Below, piece by piece: positions 25,955 through 34,645 of a DNA stretch of 64,000 nt; the first letter of the stretch is position 1; each line of letters begins with the position of its first letter. Source of the DNA: Bacteroidales bacterium UBA5342 (GTDB taxonomy: Bacteria > Bacteroidota > Bacteroidia > Bacteroidales > UBA5342). The notes beneath the pieces were generated by a model. That model ran no database searches. It saw nothing but the letters and a program-made list of their open reading frames with translations, and was not told the DNA's origin. Location: the NCBI GenBank assembly GCA_002408065.1, contig DHQI01000086.1, forward strand, positions 7,201 through 71,200, written 5' to 3'. The position numbers were made by a program, and so were the translations under genes.

Positions 25955-25978
25955 GCATAATGAAAACACCGGAAAGAA
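25955..25978 (+). repeat. 24-bp direct repeat, second copy
   Basis: This is the second copy of the 24-bp repeat at 25583-25606, at the start of mazG; the two copies are 372 bp apart. Confidence 0.75.
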
Positions 25979-26433
25979 TTCAAGAGATAAGGAAAAGTTT
26001 TGTCTGGATACAGCGAAACAGACCACTAAGAGATGTGAATAAAGTAGACTTAAATGTCTTACACATGAATCGTATTGTCGAGCTCTTAGATGAATTGGAT
26101 GTAGAGTTTACAATGCACTCTCTTGTAAAGCATCATAGTTTAAAGCCTGATGACGCTTTGTACAACAGCAATGCCCTGTGTGGTGAAATTGGTGAAGTAG
26201 CCAACGTCATCAAGAAAATTGAGATACGCAAAGCTTTAAAACCAGAAGAGGTGACTTCTATGGCAACAATGGAAGATTACCTACACCAGTTGGAAGATGA
26301 GATGGGCGATGCACTGTTCTACTTCTTTTGTTTGGCTAAGCTTTTTGACCTTGACTTAGCTACCTTGGTAAAAAAACAGAGCGACAAACTATTTACGCAA
26401 TCAGAAAAGTATCAACGAACCTTTAAAAAATAG
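25960..26433 (+). CDS. MazG-type nucleoside triphosphate pyrophosphohydrolase
   Basis: 157 residues with the all-alpha NTP-PPase pattern: ALCGEIGEVANVIKKIE carries the first ExxE(E) helix and LEDEMGDALFYFFCLAKLFDLDL carries the ExxD helix. The family hydrolyses NTPs or dNTPs to NMP and pyrophosphate. In phages it is proposed to adjust nucleotide pools or ppGpp-like alarmones. The first part (about 1-45) is an extra N-terminal segment. Confidence 0.75.
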   Translation: MKTPERIQEIRKSFVWIQRNRPLRDVNKVDLNVLHMNRIVELLDELDVEFTMHSLVKHHSLKPDDALYNSNALCGEIGEVANVIKKIEIRKALKPEEVTSMATMEDYLHQLEDEMGDALFYFFCLAKLFDLDLATLVKKQSDKLFTQSEKYQRTFKK

Positions 26434-26437
26434 AAGT

Positions 26438-26878
26438 ATGGACATACAAAAATTTTTAGAAGAATCTATAAAAGAATTGTTTAAAGCAGAGGCGGTTGTA
26501 GAATCTTTACATAAAAAAATAGAAAAGAAATTAGAACGGAATTTAGAAGAGCTATATTATAAAAAGACAATAATAAGAGATGGTTTGGCTTTCAGATATT
26601 TAGATGTCAAGGTACAAATTAGTCATACGGAACTCTACGGTAATAGAATTGATATAAATTTTGCCTTTATCATTAACTCTAAATTGTCACCCGTAAAACA
26701 AAAACAACTCGACGAAGGTGTAGAAATGTTTTTGAGAAGTGGTTATTTCCCGTCAACAAAAAACAGAAAACCACTTTGGATTAAACTCGTTCGTTATACT
26801 ACAGTCGAAGAGGCAATTAATAATAGTGTTAGAATAGATTTCAGAAATAACGACAATACTAATGGATACGAAAGATAA
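26438..26878 (+). CDS. unknown protein
   Basis: 146 residues. A coiled-coil N terminus (EAVVESLHKKIEKKLERNLEEL) is followed by a mixed alpha/beta region. It lies between mazG and the M15 peptidase with gaps of 4 and 12 bp. No family is recognised. Confidence 0.45.
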   Translation: MDIQKFLEESIKELFKAEAVVESLHKKIEKKLERNLEELYYKKTIIRDGLAFRYLDVKVQISHTELYGNRIDINFAFIINSKLSPVKQKQLDEGVEMFLRSGYFPSTKNRKPLWIKLVRYTTVEEAINNSVRIDFRNNDNTNGYER

Positions 26879-26890
26879 AAACAAATAACT

Positions 26891-27559
26891 ATGAAAACAC
26901 TAATAGAAAGACGCATCCAAGAGCTTAAAAAAGCCGATGAAAAAGCCTGTGAGCAACGTTGGGACATGAAACGTTCCCGATTAGAACGCATGGCATTTAG
27001 AGATCAAAGCAATGAGATCACCTTTGCACGTCAGGAACTGGAAAGGATAGCACAAGCCATCCCCTCCAAAGAAGAACGCCTAAAGGCCGTTCTTGCTGAT
27101 CCATTCTGGAAGTTTGACCTCAAAGAACTAATATGTCTTCACGTTTACGAGCGTTACATCAAGCAATACGCTTGGTCAGAGTTTCAAATATGGAGCTTAT
27201 TTGATATTGAGCTACTGGAAACGCTTTTATTCATCCGTAAAGAGCTGAATAGAGCCATTACTATCAATGATTGGCACATAGGTGGGCGCTATGATGAACG
27301 CGGCATACGCTGCAATCTGTGTGATCTCGTGGCCTCAAAAGAAGTGGCCTACCTTTCGGCTCACCCATTTGCCGAAGGCCTTGATTTTGATGTGGCCGGA
27401 ATGACAGCCGAAGAGGTACGCCTCTGGTTAGAAGCCAATGCAGACAAGTTACCTTATCCCATCCGTGTAGAAGATGGTAAACCGTGGGTGCATTTAGATA
27501 TGCGCTATTTCCGCCCGTCCGGCTATGAGGATGTGAAAGTATATAGGTTAACGGTATAG
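26891..27559 (+). CDS. M15-type peptidase domain protein
   Basis: 222 residues. The C-terminal half matches the M15 D,D-/L,D-peptidase pattern of phage and host cell-wall enzymes: SAHPFAEGLDFDVAG supplies the His and Asp zinc ligands and KPWVHLDMRYF the second His. GGRYDERGIR precedes them. The N-terminal half is helical and charged. No signal peptide is seen, so release would need a holin or lysis. It probably cleaves peptidoglycan peptides at lysis or entry. Confidence 0.65.
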   Translation: MKTLIERRIQELKKADEKACEQRWDMKRSRLERMAFRDQSNEITFARQELERIAQAIPSKEERLKAVLADPFWKFDLKELICLHVYERYIKQYAWSEFQIWSLFDIELLETLLFIRKELNRAITINDWHIGGRYDERGIRCNLCDLVASKEVAYLSAHPFAEGLDFDVAGMTAEEVRLWLEANADKLPYPIRVEDGKPWVHLDMRYFRPSGYEDVKVYRLTV

Positions 27560-27563
27560 AACA

Positions 27564-27887
27564 ATGGCTTTAGAACAGGAACTACAAACCTTAGAGCGTT
27601 TTTACAAAGCGGAATTAAACGCAGCTAAGCCCCGTATTGAAAAGAATGGGAAAGAGAATTATTCACTCTTTGCACAGCACCATAAACAGCAAGCCGAAGA
27701 CCTTAAAAAGCTTTTTGATTTCTTCAAATTCAACGCCGGAGCGTTGAAAAACTGCAAAGAGTGTGGGGCGGTGATGGTGTCAACAGGCAGTAAATCATTT
27801 TGTAACGATAAATGCCGTATGGCTTACAATTATAAAAAAAGCAAAAAACATAAGGGGGAAAACGGAAAAAAGGATATTACTGGGTAA
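27564..27887 (+). CDS. small zinc-finger protein
   Basis: 107 residues. A helical N-terminal part is followed by a four-cysteine cluster (CKECGAVMVSTGSKSFCNDKC, CxxC then CxxxC) and a lysine-rich tail. It probably binds zinc and perhaps nucleic acid; no specific function is known. Confidence 0.6.
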   Translation: MALEQELQTLERFYKAELNAAKPRIEKNGKENYSLFAQHHKQQAEDLKKLFDFFKFNAGALKNCKECGAVMVSTGSKSFCNDKCRMAYNYKKSKKHKGENGKKDITG

Positions 27888-27916
27888 TTTATAAATAAAT
27901 AAAAAAAACAAAAAAA

Positions 27917-28279
27917 ATGACAGTTAAAAGATTTAGAAAAGAAGTAGAATCTTTGGTGAAAAGATACAACGGAAAACAAGTAACGGAAAACACTATTGTT
28001 TTAAGAGTTAAACAGCTTTTTGAGGATAACAAGGATGTGTTAATGGATAGCTGGTATATGAATCTCACAATAGAAGAAGCAAGGAAATATAGTGCCTTAT
28101 ACGATGCAATTAACGAGGGTTCAATATATATAAGAGAGAGACAGACAAGAATTAAAATTGACAGTATTGACTACATAAGGGAATCTTGTTTAAATAAAAA
28201 TATGATTGAGATAGGCTTTGGTGGTGTGTCTTTGAGTGTTGATAGTAAAGAGTATGATTACATACGATGCCTTGTGTAA
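27917..28279 (+). CDS. unknown protein
   Basis: 120 residues, alpha/beta, no recognised family. It is the last gene before a hairpin and a non-coding gap of about 135 bp. Confidence 0.45.
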   Translation: MTVKRFRKEVESLVKRYNGKQVTENTIVLRVKQLFEDNKDVLMDSWYMNLTIEEARKYSALYDAINEGSIYIRERQTRIKIDSIDYIRESCLNKNMIEIGFGGVSLSVDSKEYDYIRCLV

Positions 28280-28286
28280 AAAAGCA

Positions 28287-28318
28287 AACGGGAAAACAGC
28301 CGAAGCCATTCTCCCGTT
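28287..28318 (+). terminator. possible weak terminator hairpin
   Basis: A 7-bp stem AACGGGA/TCCCGTT lies just after the stop of the preceding gene, but there is no T run. The rest of the gap to 28415 shows nothing else I can name. Confidence 0.35.
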
Positions 28319-28415
28319 AGGCACTACCCTTTAAAATCTTTACCATCCCCTACGTCCTTCTTTTCATTGGAGTGCGGGGCAAATATAAAATTATTTAATT
28401 AACTCATTTTCGTTT

Positions 28416-28619
28416 ATGGAAAAAGTACAAGACAAGTCATTTTTAGATGCTTCGCAGAATGCGGAGTTAAGTGAGAGAATTGAGGATACACGAGCCGAAT
28501 TAGTCGTGTCAATGATGCAGGGAAGTGGCCGGAGCCTCATTCCCCGCTTTATCCTAATGAAACGTGTGGAACGCTTGGTAGATGATGCCATTGAATATAT
28601 CTATTATGATGAAACATAA
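28416..28619 (+). CDS. unknown small protein
   Basis: 67 residues, helical (SQNAELSERIEDTRAELVVSMM; FILMKRVERLVDDAIEYIYYD). Its end overlaps the next gene by about 11 bp. No family is recognised. Confidence 0.45.
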   Translation: MEKVQDKSFLDASQNAELSERIEDTRAELVVSMMQGSGRSLIPRFILMKRVERLVDDAIEYIYYDET

Positions 28620-28956
28620 ACGACTAAAAAGAAAACGATGGCGAACGACCAACAAGACTGTTGGTCGTTTGTATGGATATCCACCTTGCTGTGTAAAGTC
28701 TTTCTACAAACACTATCCCGATGAATTGAGATGGTTATACCCTTACGTCAAAAGAGCCAGACCAAGGAAAAGGCATAAACTGAGAACGAAAGCAGCTTAT
28801 ATTAATGGTCAATATACCGGGTTCATTCCCTGTTACAAGTGTGCTAAGAAAGTTCTTTCTGGTAAAATTGAACTGAAAGATTTAATAGGTAGTCGATTAG
28901 ATTCATTTGGTGAGTTTCCTATAATATCGAAAAACATTGTGGCACTTTTAAGCTAA
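28609..28956 (+). CDS. small basic Cys-containing protein
   Basis: About 115 residues, beginning MKHKRLKRKRWRTTNK, with GYPPCCVKSFYKHYPDE (a YPxCCV motif seen in several phage and bacterial hypotheticals) and a second pair CYKCAKK. Possible metal-binding protein. It is the last gene before the structural block. Confidence 0.5.
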   Translation: MKHKRLKRKRWRTTNKTVGRLYGYPPCCVKSFYKHYPDELRWLYPYVKRARPRKRHKLRTKAAYINGQYTGFIPCYKCAKKVLSGKIELKDLIGSRLDSFGEFPIISKNIVALLS

Positions 28957-28990
28957 AAAGCATTGAAAAAGTGCTCAGAAAAAACGAAAA

Positions 28991-29064
28991 AATGCCAAAA
29001 AATGCCAAAAAGTACGATATAACGCCAAAAAATACGGTGTAACACCAAAAAACACCAAAAACAC
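28991..29064 (+). repeat. 10-bp-periodic AAYRCCAAAA repeat
   Basis: Blocks beginning at 28991, 29001, 29021, 29041 and 29051 read AATGCCAAAA, AATGCCAAAA, AACGCCAAAA, AACACCAAAA and AACACCAAAA. Degenerate units fill the same register at 29011 and 29031. The period is exactly 10 bp, so the A-tracts are helically phased. It precedes the first gene of the structural block. Confidence 0.75.
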
Positions 29065-29096
29065 AAAATCGCACCTGCCTAACCTTTGTGCTCACT

Positions 29097-31406
29097 ATGG
29101 CAGAATTGAGTTCAAAGGCAAAAATTGGTAGATCATTAGGCGTGATCGCAGTATTAGGGGGTAGCTTTTTACTTTTTACAAAAGGTAAGAAGCTGCTTTC
29201 TGGTGCTAAAATGAAGTTTGCTCTGATCGGCTTTAAGATACATAAGTTCGATAAGTCAGGCTTAAAGTTTACCGTCACACTACGCTGCTACAATCCTACG
29301 CACAATTCTATTAATCTACAAGTAAACGGTATCACGGCTATGTATGCCGGATCACCAGTTGCGAATAGTCTTGGTGCAGTACCTAATCCTGTTACAATAG
29401 CAAAAGGGCAAACAAAGGACATTATTATTGCCTTTGAAGTACCTTACTTAACCCTATTTAATAAGGGCTTACTCTCAGCTATTACCAATACCGAATTATT
29501 TAAAAGCAATCTTTCGTTCGGGCTCAATTTAGCCGTGAATGGAGAGGCTGTATCTACTACTCAAACTTTATCGAACGAAACTACTATGGGTACATTAGGT
29601 CTCGTTTCTGGTCCGCGTGATACGCAGAACGGAAGCAAATATAACCACCTGATCAAAAAGGTAACAGGTCGTGATATTTTCATAAAAAATGGCGGTGTTG
29701 ATGCAACCGTAGAAGCTTGTATTGATATTGTTGCAGAACATTACCGCGAGGTAGAAGACCTTGCTAAACATCTGCAAGGTAATTCCGTGAAAGAAACATG
29801 TAAAAACATCTTCAATTTTGCATATCCATACTTACAATACACACAAGACAAGCAAGGTGTAGAGCAATTGCGTACACCTGCACGCTCATGGTACGATGGT
29901 CAGATTCGCTTCAAACAGCAAGGCATTAAAACTGCCGGAATTGATTGTGATGACTTTGCCATATTTTGTGGTAGTTTGCTGAAATGCTTAAATATCCCTT
30001 TCAAATTCCGTATCACAGAATATGACAATAAGGGCTATTACCAACACATTTACGTGTTTGTTCCTGCTCCGGGCGATTCAGAGGGTGAGATCGTAATTGA
30101 TCCTGTATTGGATAAGTTTGATTATCAAGTGCCATTTTCAGGCGAAAAGTCAACTTTTGATATGACCCCTGTTGCTGTGGCCGGGTTAGGTGGCTTTAAT
30201 CTGTCTGGTTCCAGCTCTTTGGGGATGCCTATAATGATGTTATCGGGTGTCGATGAAGCTGCTAACGATGACCTTATGGGGATTATATCCGGCATTGACT
30301 TCGATAACGCCATTGAGGGCTTAGGTAGTGCCGATGATGCTACGCTTAACTATTTGAAGCGTACTCAGCGTTATATCACTAAGAATCCTGCATCTATTGC
30401 TCATATCCAAAATCCTACTCAGTTTCTTGAAATGGTGAACACTGCCATTAAGCATTGGCACACCGATAAGCGCGACAAAGTGCTTGACAAGCTGATTGAG
30501 ATTGAAGATAAGATTGCCGATGCCGGGTTGATAAATCTGGATAGTACAGCTATCAAGGGCTTAGCCGAAGATCTGGATGATGATTTAGGAGATCTTGGTC
30601 GCCGAAAAATTGGTAAAGGCCGTTTCTTCCGGAGTATTAAGAAAGTATCAAAAAAGGCCGGGAAAGGGCTTAAAAAAGCGGCAAAAGCTGTTGTGCGCTT
30701 CAATCCCTTAACGTTAGCTATGCGTGGTGGATTGTTGGCGGCTTTGCGTCTGAATATGTTTAAGTTTTCAAGTAAATTGGTTTATGCTTATTTACCTGAA
30801 AGCAGTGCTGCACAATACAACCTTGATCCTAATGCTCTCCGTGAGATTAAAAAGGCACACGCTAAGCTCTTGAAGCTTTTCAAAGGTATGCAAGGTAAAG
30901 ATGATAAGCTCAAAGCGGCTATCATCAAAGGATCTAAAGTGAAGTCTAAAGCGGATTTCAGCCTCAAAGGTCTTGGTGAACCCGTTACGGCTGCCTCTGT
31001 AACGGCTGCCTCCGGCATTCTTGCTAAAATTGGAACATGGTTGAAGCCTGTTAAGAACATCTTTAAAAAGCGCACTAAAACAACGCAACCTGCTCAGGCT
31101 TATTTTCCTGCAACAACGACAACTAAATCTGCACAGGTGACTACAATAGCACCTACGCAACAAGCCATACAGCCAACTCAGGCTGCAAACACGAATACAC
31201 CTATACCTTATCAACAACCAACTGAAAGCACTAAGAAAGGGCTTAGCAAAAAAGCTAAGAAGATGATCTTTGGAGCTGTAGGTGTTGCCCTTGTGGGGGG
31301 AGCTATCTACTATTTCAGTCAGGATAATGAAACGTCTGCCAACTCTAATTCAGCCAAAAAGAAACAAACTAGTAAACGCTCATTGGGGAGCATTAAACTG
31401 AATTAA
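29097..31406 (+). CDS. LEA-like/transglutaminase-like structural protein
   Basis: 769 residues from ATG 29097. Order: membrane helix (about 12-30), a LEA14-like beta domain (about 40-150), a transglutaminase-like cysteine domain (about 185-345; TAGIDCDDFAIF supplies Cys, YYQHIYVFV His, EIVIDPVLDKFD Asp). Helical and basic segments follow (GDLGRRKIGKGRFFRSIKKV), then a Pro/Thr/Gln-rich region and a C-terminal membrane helix (MIFGAVGVALVGGAIYYF). Two membrane anchors and the position at the head of the virion block suggest a membrane-associated structural protein or maturation protease. Function inferred. Confidence 0.6.
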   Translation: MAELSSKAKIGRSLGVIAVLGGSFLLFTKGKKLLSGAKMKFALIGFKIHKFDKSGLKFTVTLRCYNPTHNSINLQVNGITAMYAGSPVANSLGAVPNPVTIAKGQTKDIIIAFEVPYLTLFNKGLLSAITNTELFKSNLSFGLNLAVNGEAVSTTQTLSNETTMGTLGLVSGPRDTQNGSKYNHLIKKVTGRDIFIKNGGVDATVEACIDIVAEHYREVEDLAKHLQGNSVKETCKNIFNFAYPYLQYTQDKQGVEQLRTPARSWYDGQIRFKQQGIKTAGIDCDDFAIFCGSLLKCLNIPFKFRITEYDNKGYYQHIYVFVPAPGDSEGEIVIDPVLDKFDYQVPFSGEKSTFDMTPVAVAGLGGFNLSGSSSLGMPIMMLSGVDEAANDDLMGIISGIDFDNAIEGLGSADDATLNYLKRTQRYITKNPASIAHIQNPTQFLEMVNTAIKHWHTDKRDKVLDKLIEIEDKIADAGLINLDSTAIKGLAEDLDDDLGDLGRRKIGKGRFFRSIKKVSKKAGKGLKKAAKAVVRFNPLTLAMRGGLLAALRLNMFKFSSKLVYAYLPESSAAQYNLDPNALREIKKAHAKLLKLFKGMQGKDDKLKAAIIKGSKVKSKADFSLKGLGEPVTAASVTAASGILAKIGTWLKPVKNIFKKRTKTTQPAQAYFPATTTTKSAQVTTIAPTQQAIQPTQAANTNTPIPYQQPTESTKKGLSKKAKKMIFGAVGVALVGGAIYYFSQDNETSANSNSAKKKQTSKRSLGSIKLN

Positions 31407-31434
31407 CTAACGTTTTATTAAACATTTAGAAAAA

Positions 31435-32097
31435 ATGGCAGTACGAAAACCAGCAGCTCAACGAAAACCAGCTGCATCTGCTTCTCAAAAGAAGCAACTC
31501 GATTTTATGATGGCCTCTAAACAATTGAAAGTGCCAGCAGCATTTTTGGTAGGATTTGGATTGGGGCATACGTTTATGAACTTTCTGAACAAGAATAAGA
31601 CCGTTAAGGGCTTACTTGGCACAGACAACAAAAAGTACATTGTACCTCTAGCTACAACCTTCACCGGATTACTTCTACCACAAGTTTTTGACATGAAAAA
31701 GCAACCGCTTATGCAGTATGCCTCTTGGGGGTTTGCAGGTGCAGGTTTTAATGAGACTGTCAAAGTTTCTACTGGTAAATCAGTGACTGATCACGTGACT
31801 AAGCAAATGAGCGGCGTAATGGGCGTGATGGGCTTAGGTGAAGTAGAGGATGATATGCCGGAAGAAATTCCTGCTGATGCAATGCAAGCTATTGAAGCAG
31901 CTCCTGCTAATGCTTTACCAGCTGCCGACTTGGATATAGAAGCTGAGATTGAAAAGAAATTGGCCGATGTTGACAAAGAAGAACCAGCTACTGTTGAAGC
32001 AGCTGCACCTGTAGAGGGAGTGTACGACAACATTATTGATTCCGAAGATCTTGGTGATCTGGACGATGATGACGATGAAGACTATGACTTCATTTAG
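31435..32097 (+). CDS. candidate virion membrane protein
   Basis: 220 residues. Two weak membrane segments (AAFLVGFGLGHTFMNFL; YIVPLATTFTGLLLPQVF) lie in the first 90 residues, followed by GVMGLGEVEDD and a very acidic C terminus (DSEDLGDLDDDDDEDYDF). It sits between the transglutaminase-like protein and the candidate capsid protein. The acidic tail could interact with the basic arm of the capsid candidate (inference). Confidence 0.5.
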   Translation: MAVRKPAAQRKPAASASQKKQLDFMMASKQLKVPAAFLVGFGLGHTFMNFLNKNKTVKGLLGTDNKKYIVPLATTFTGLLLPQVFDMKKQPLMQYASWGFAGAGFNETVKVSTGKSVTDHVTKQMSGVMGVMGLGEVEDDMPEEIPADAMQAIEAAPANALPAADLDIEAEIEKKLADVDKEEPATVEAAAPVEGVYDNIIDSEDLGDLDDDDDEDYDFI

Positions 32098-32172
32098 GAC
32101 TAAGAGTTGAAAAGCAAAGGGCTTTAAAATACTACTAACTATCTAATTATTAATTTTTAAAATCTTGAAAAG

Positions 32173-33012
32173 ATGAATTCAGAAAAATTGTATCCTGAGA
32201 TGGAAGAAATCGAAGGTTTAGCTTTGGCAGAGCTAGAGAAAGAAGAGGATCAAATTGATGCCGAAGATGAGAAAATGGAAGAGGAGATTGAAGGTATTGG
32301 TGATTTAGGTCGCCGTCGTTCATACCGTCGTCGTCACAAAACCACTCGAAGAAAAAAACGTCGTTCTAGTCGTCGTCGTTCAGTGCGCAAAGCTTACAGC
32401 TCTGGTGCAAACAGTACCGCAGTGAAAACCGGATTGGTTAAAGGCTTAACCTCTCGTGGTCAGTTTGAGTTGCGTAAGAGCGCGTTGCCTAAAGATGTTC
32501 AAGATGGTTTGGCCAAAGGAACTTTACAGCCTTGTGATGCCGCTATCTATGCTATCAAGGACATTAGTGGCAAGTCAAACATTGAGCTTTTGGCGGCTTC
32601 TGATGATAAGAAAGCAGGTGTTACTAACCTTAACCGTGCCCAACTGGACAACGGTAAGTATTTCTTGTTGACTGAGGTTGTGCTTGAATACGCAAAAGGT
32701 GCTGACGCAGCTGATAATGATCCGTCTAAGTTTGAGTTTGGTCAGAGCGCATTGCCAGCTGAAATTTTGAACGGTACGTTCGAGATGAAGCAAGGTAGCC
32801 GAGTAATCGTACCAGAGCTTAGCTGTGGTATCTTTGATGATACTGACACTACTCAGCGTTCTTACTGCTACAAACTAGCTAACCCGAAATTCTTAGTACC
32901 GTCAGTAGAAATCATCCCTGAGGTGAAATTATCTACTGTACTTGATAGTGATACTATCAAAAACCCGGCACTAAAAATCACGTTGATTGGTACTTGGGTA
33001 GAAAAAGCATAG
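32173..33012 (+). CDS. candidate major capsid protein
   Basis: 279 residues. An acidic N-terminal 40 residues ends in IEGIGDLG, followed by an Arg/Lys-rich arm at about 47-78 (RRRSYRRRHKTTRRKKRRSS and following). Residues about 85-279 are beta-rich with no enzymatic motif. The strong terminator right after the gene and its place at the centre of the virion block fit a highly expressed shell protein with a nucleic-acid-binding arm. The acidic leader might be a removable propeptide. No homology is recalled, so the assignment is inference. Confidence 0.45.
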   Translation: MNSEKLYPEMEEIEGLALAELEKEEDQIDAEDEKMEEEIEGIGDLGRRRSYRRRHKTTRRKKRRSSRRRSVRKAYSSGANSTAVKTGLVKGLTSRGQFELRKSALPKDVQDGLAKGTLQPCDAAIYAIKDISGKSNIELLAASDDKKAGVTNLNRAQLDNGKYFLLTEVVLEYAKGADAADNDPSKFEFGQSALPAEILNGTFEMKQGSRVIVPELSCGIFDDTDTTQRSYCYKLANPKFLVPSVEIIPEVKLSTVLDSDTIKNPALKITLIGTWVEKA

Positions 33013-33046
33013 TCTTTTGAGAAATTGATGTGAGATACATTCTCGT

Positions 33047-33083
33047 AAAAGAGGGGCGAGACACTATCGCCCCTCTTTTTTTT
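33047..33083 (+). terminator. strong terminator after capsid candidate
   Basis: A perfect 13-bp stem AAAAGAGGGGCGA/TCGCCCCTCTTTT with a 7-nt loop and an uninterrupted T run. It suggests partial termination so that the gene before it is expressed above the genes after it. Confidence 0.92.
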
Positions 33084-33108
33084 CTTTAATAAATAAGCTT
33101 TCAGGACA

Positions 33109-33501
33109 ATGGAAGAAAAAAAGCTAATAACCAAAAAGAAGCTGCAAGTCGTTAAGTTTTCGGTTAAAAAAGGGGAAGCACTTGATAAAAACAGTAACAC
33201 GAAAATGGAGCATGATCGTGTAGTAGGTGCATTTGTGCGCTTATCTAACCCGGATGCTTTGCAAGGGGCTACTATTCGTCTTTTGATTGACGATATTGAG
33301 ATTATCCCTGCCGATACCGAAGTAGCTTTACTACACCATTCCGATGATATGAGTATCAACGATGTGGCTTATCCGGTGAATGAAAAAGCTAAAAACAGTA
33401 CTATAAAAGTTTCTTATGCTGATAACAGCGAAAACTTAGCAGTCGGTGAAGAGTACGACGTTCGTTTGTACCTGATGACCGAAGTTGATGTAAAGCAATA
33501 A
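33109..33501 (+). CDS. candidate minor capsid protein
   Basis: 130 residues, beta-rich (KKKLQVVKFSVKKGEAL; GATIRLLIDDIEIIPADTEVALL; GEEYDVRLYLMTEVDV), resembling a single jelly-roll by strand pattern only. It immediately follows the terminator of the capsid candidate. No family is recognised. Confidence 0.4.
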   Translation: MEEKKLITKKKLQVVKFSVKKGEALDKNSNTKMEHDRVVGAFVRLSNPDALQGATIRLLIDDIEIIPADTEVALLHHSDDMSINDVAYPVNEKAKNSTIKVSYADNSENLAVGEEYDVRLYLMTEVDVKQ

Positions 33502-33508
33502 TCCCACT

Positions 33509-34309
33509 ATGAAGCGTTACCACGTCATAACATATCCTATCGGTTATAATGAGAATGTGAATGAGGAAGCTCTTTTGCCAGCTAACTGTGATAATATCAC
33601 GGGAGTATTTGCCACTATTTCAGGCAAAAAAGAAGTAGCATTGAGTGATTATGACCTTGTGTTGCCATTCCCACAAACCGTTATTGTTAGCTTGCTGTAC
33701 GACAACCTTACAAGCTTGTTTTACACCTTTATGCTATCACGTTCTACAAAGGAAATTGCAAAGCAATACTTCATTGATGAGATGTTGCCGCAATTTGTAA
33801 ACTACCTAAAGAACGGGATTGTTTATGACACTCTTTCTGAGGCTCAGAAAACGGTAGTTGCTGATAATATACAAGCTCTTTTAGAAGGGAGTGACGATTA
33901 TGAAGGTTTGGCGGATTATCTGTTTGAAACGGCTAAGGTGTTTGAAACGGACTATGCCGTTAGTGACCTGATCTATTATTTGCTTGATTGCACCTTGCAA
34001 TACATCTATGATCACCGCTTAACGGTGTTTGTGGTGACAAGTCAGCATTATGAGCAAAGCACCGATTTTGACGCCGGAAACCTGACATTACTAATCAATG
34101 GTAACAAGTTCATGTTGCGTGATTATGTGTTGACAGCGAACCGCAAATTGCGTTCAATAACCAAAGAGGTTGTTCCGCTTAATGAGCCTTTGGAATCAAA
34201 TTCAAACCTGAACATTGTGTTTAAGAACACGCTATCAGAAGAACAACTAACCGATGATTTAACCCTAAAAGTGTACATAGAGTATGAATACGAGCGAACT
34301 ACTGCATAG
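33509..34309 (+). CDS. candidate virion protein
   Basis: 266 residues with a beta-rich N terminus, a helical middle (KEIAKQYFIDEMLPQFVNYL ... FETAKVFETDYAVSDLIYYLL) and a beta-rich C terminus (NLTLLINGNKFMLRDYVL; DDLTLKVYIEYEYERTT). It begins 7 bp after the preceding gene and overlaps the next by 26 bp. No family is recognised. Confidence 0.4.
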   Translation: MKRYHVITYPIGYNENVNEEALLPANCDNITGVFATISGKKEVALSDYDLVLPFPQTVIVSLLYDNLTSLFYTFMLSRSTKEIAKQYFIDEMLPQFVNYLKNGIVYDTLSEAQKTVVADNIQALLEGSDDYEGLADYLFETAKVFETDYAVSDLIYYLLDCTLQYIYDHRLTVFVVTSQHYEQSTDFDAGNLTLLINGNKFMLRDYVLTANRKLRSITKEVVPLNEPLESNSNLNIVFKNTLSEEQLTDDLTLKVYIEYEYERTTA

Positions 34310-34640
34310 TATTGCGAAAGACCGCATTGAGGGTTTAGAAACAATTGATAACTATCAATTGAGACCTATCGTTGTCCGGATTACAAGTGCTAAGATGCAG
34401 CTTGATCTGAATAATGATATTTATATCCTTAACACAAATTCTTTGCCAGCTAATCTAACAACCCTTAGTATGATTAGTAGTGACAATATATTTCAGGTGA
34501 CTAAGGCAGAATACAACTTGATGGATGAATACCGCTATCAGTCATTTGCGGACTACATAGAGGTGGATTCAGAGACGGACGGTGATTTTGTACCTTACCG
34601 TTTGGAATTCGTAAAAATAATACCCCACAGAAAAAAATAA
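34284..34640 (+). CDS. unknown protein in virion block
   Basis: 118 residues, predicted beta-rich (YQLRPIVVRITSAKMQLDL). It overlaps the end of the upstream gene and lies 5 bp before the next one. No family is recognised. Confidence 0.45.
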   Translation: MNTSELLHSIAKDRIEGLETIDNYQLRPIVVRITSAKMQLDLNNDIYILNTNSLPANLTTLSMISSDNIFQVTKAEYNLMDEYRYQSFADYIEVDSETDGDFVPYRLEFVKIIPHRKK

Positions 34641-34645
34641 CTACG

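Noticed and set aside
29081..29090. AACCTTTG as the -7 box of the virion operon
   Set aside because: It deviates from TAnnTTTG by the spacing of TA and lies only about 8 bp from the start codon, so I could not support it as a promoter.
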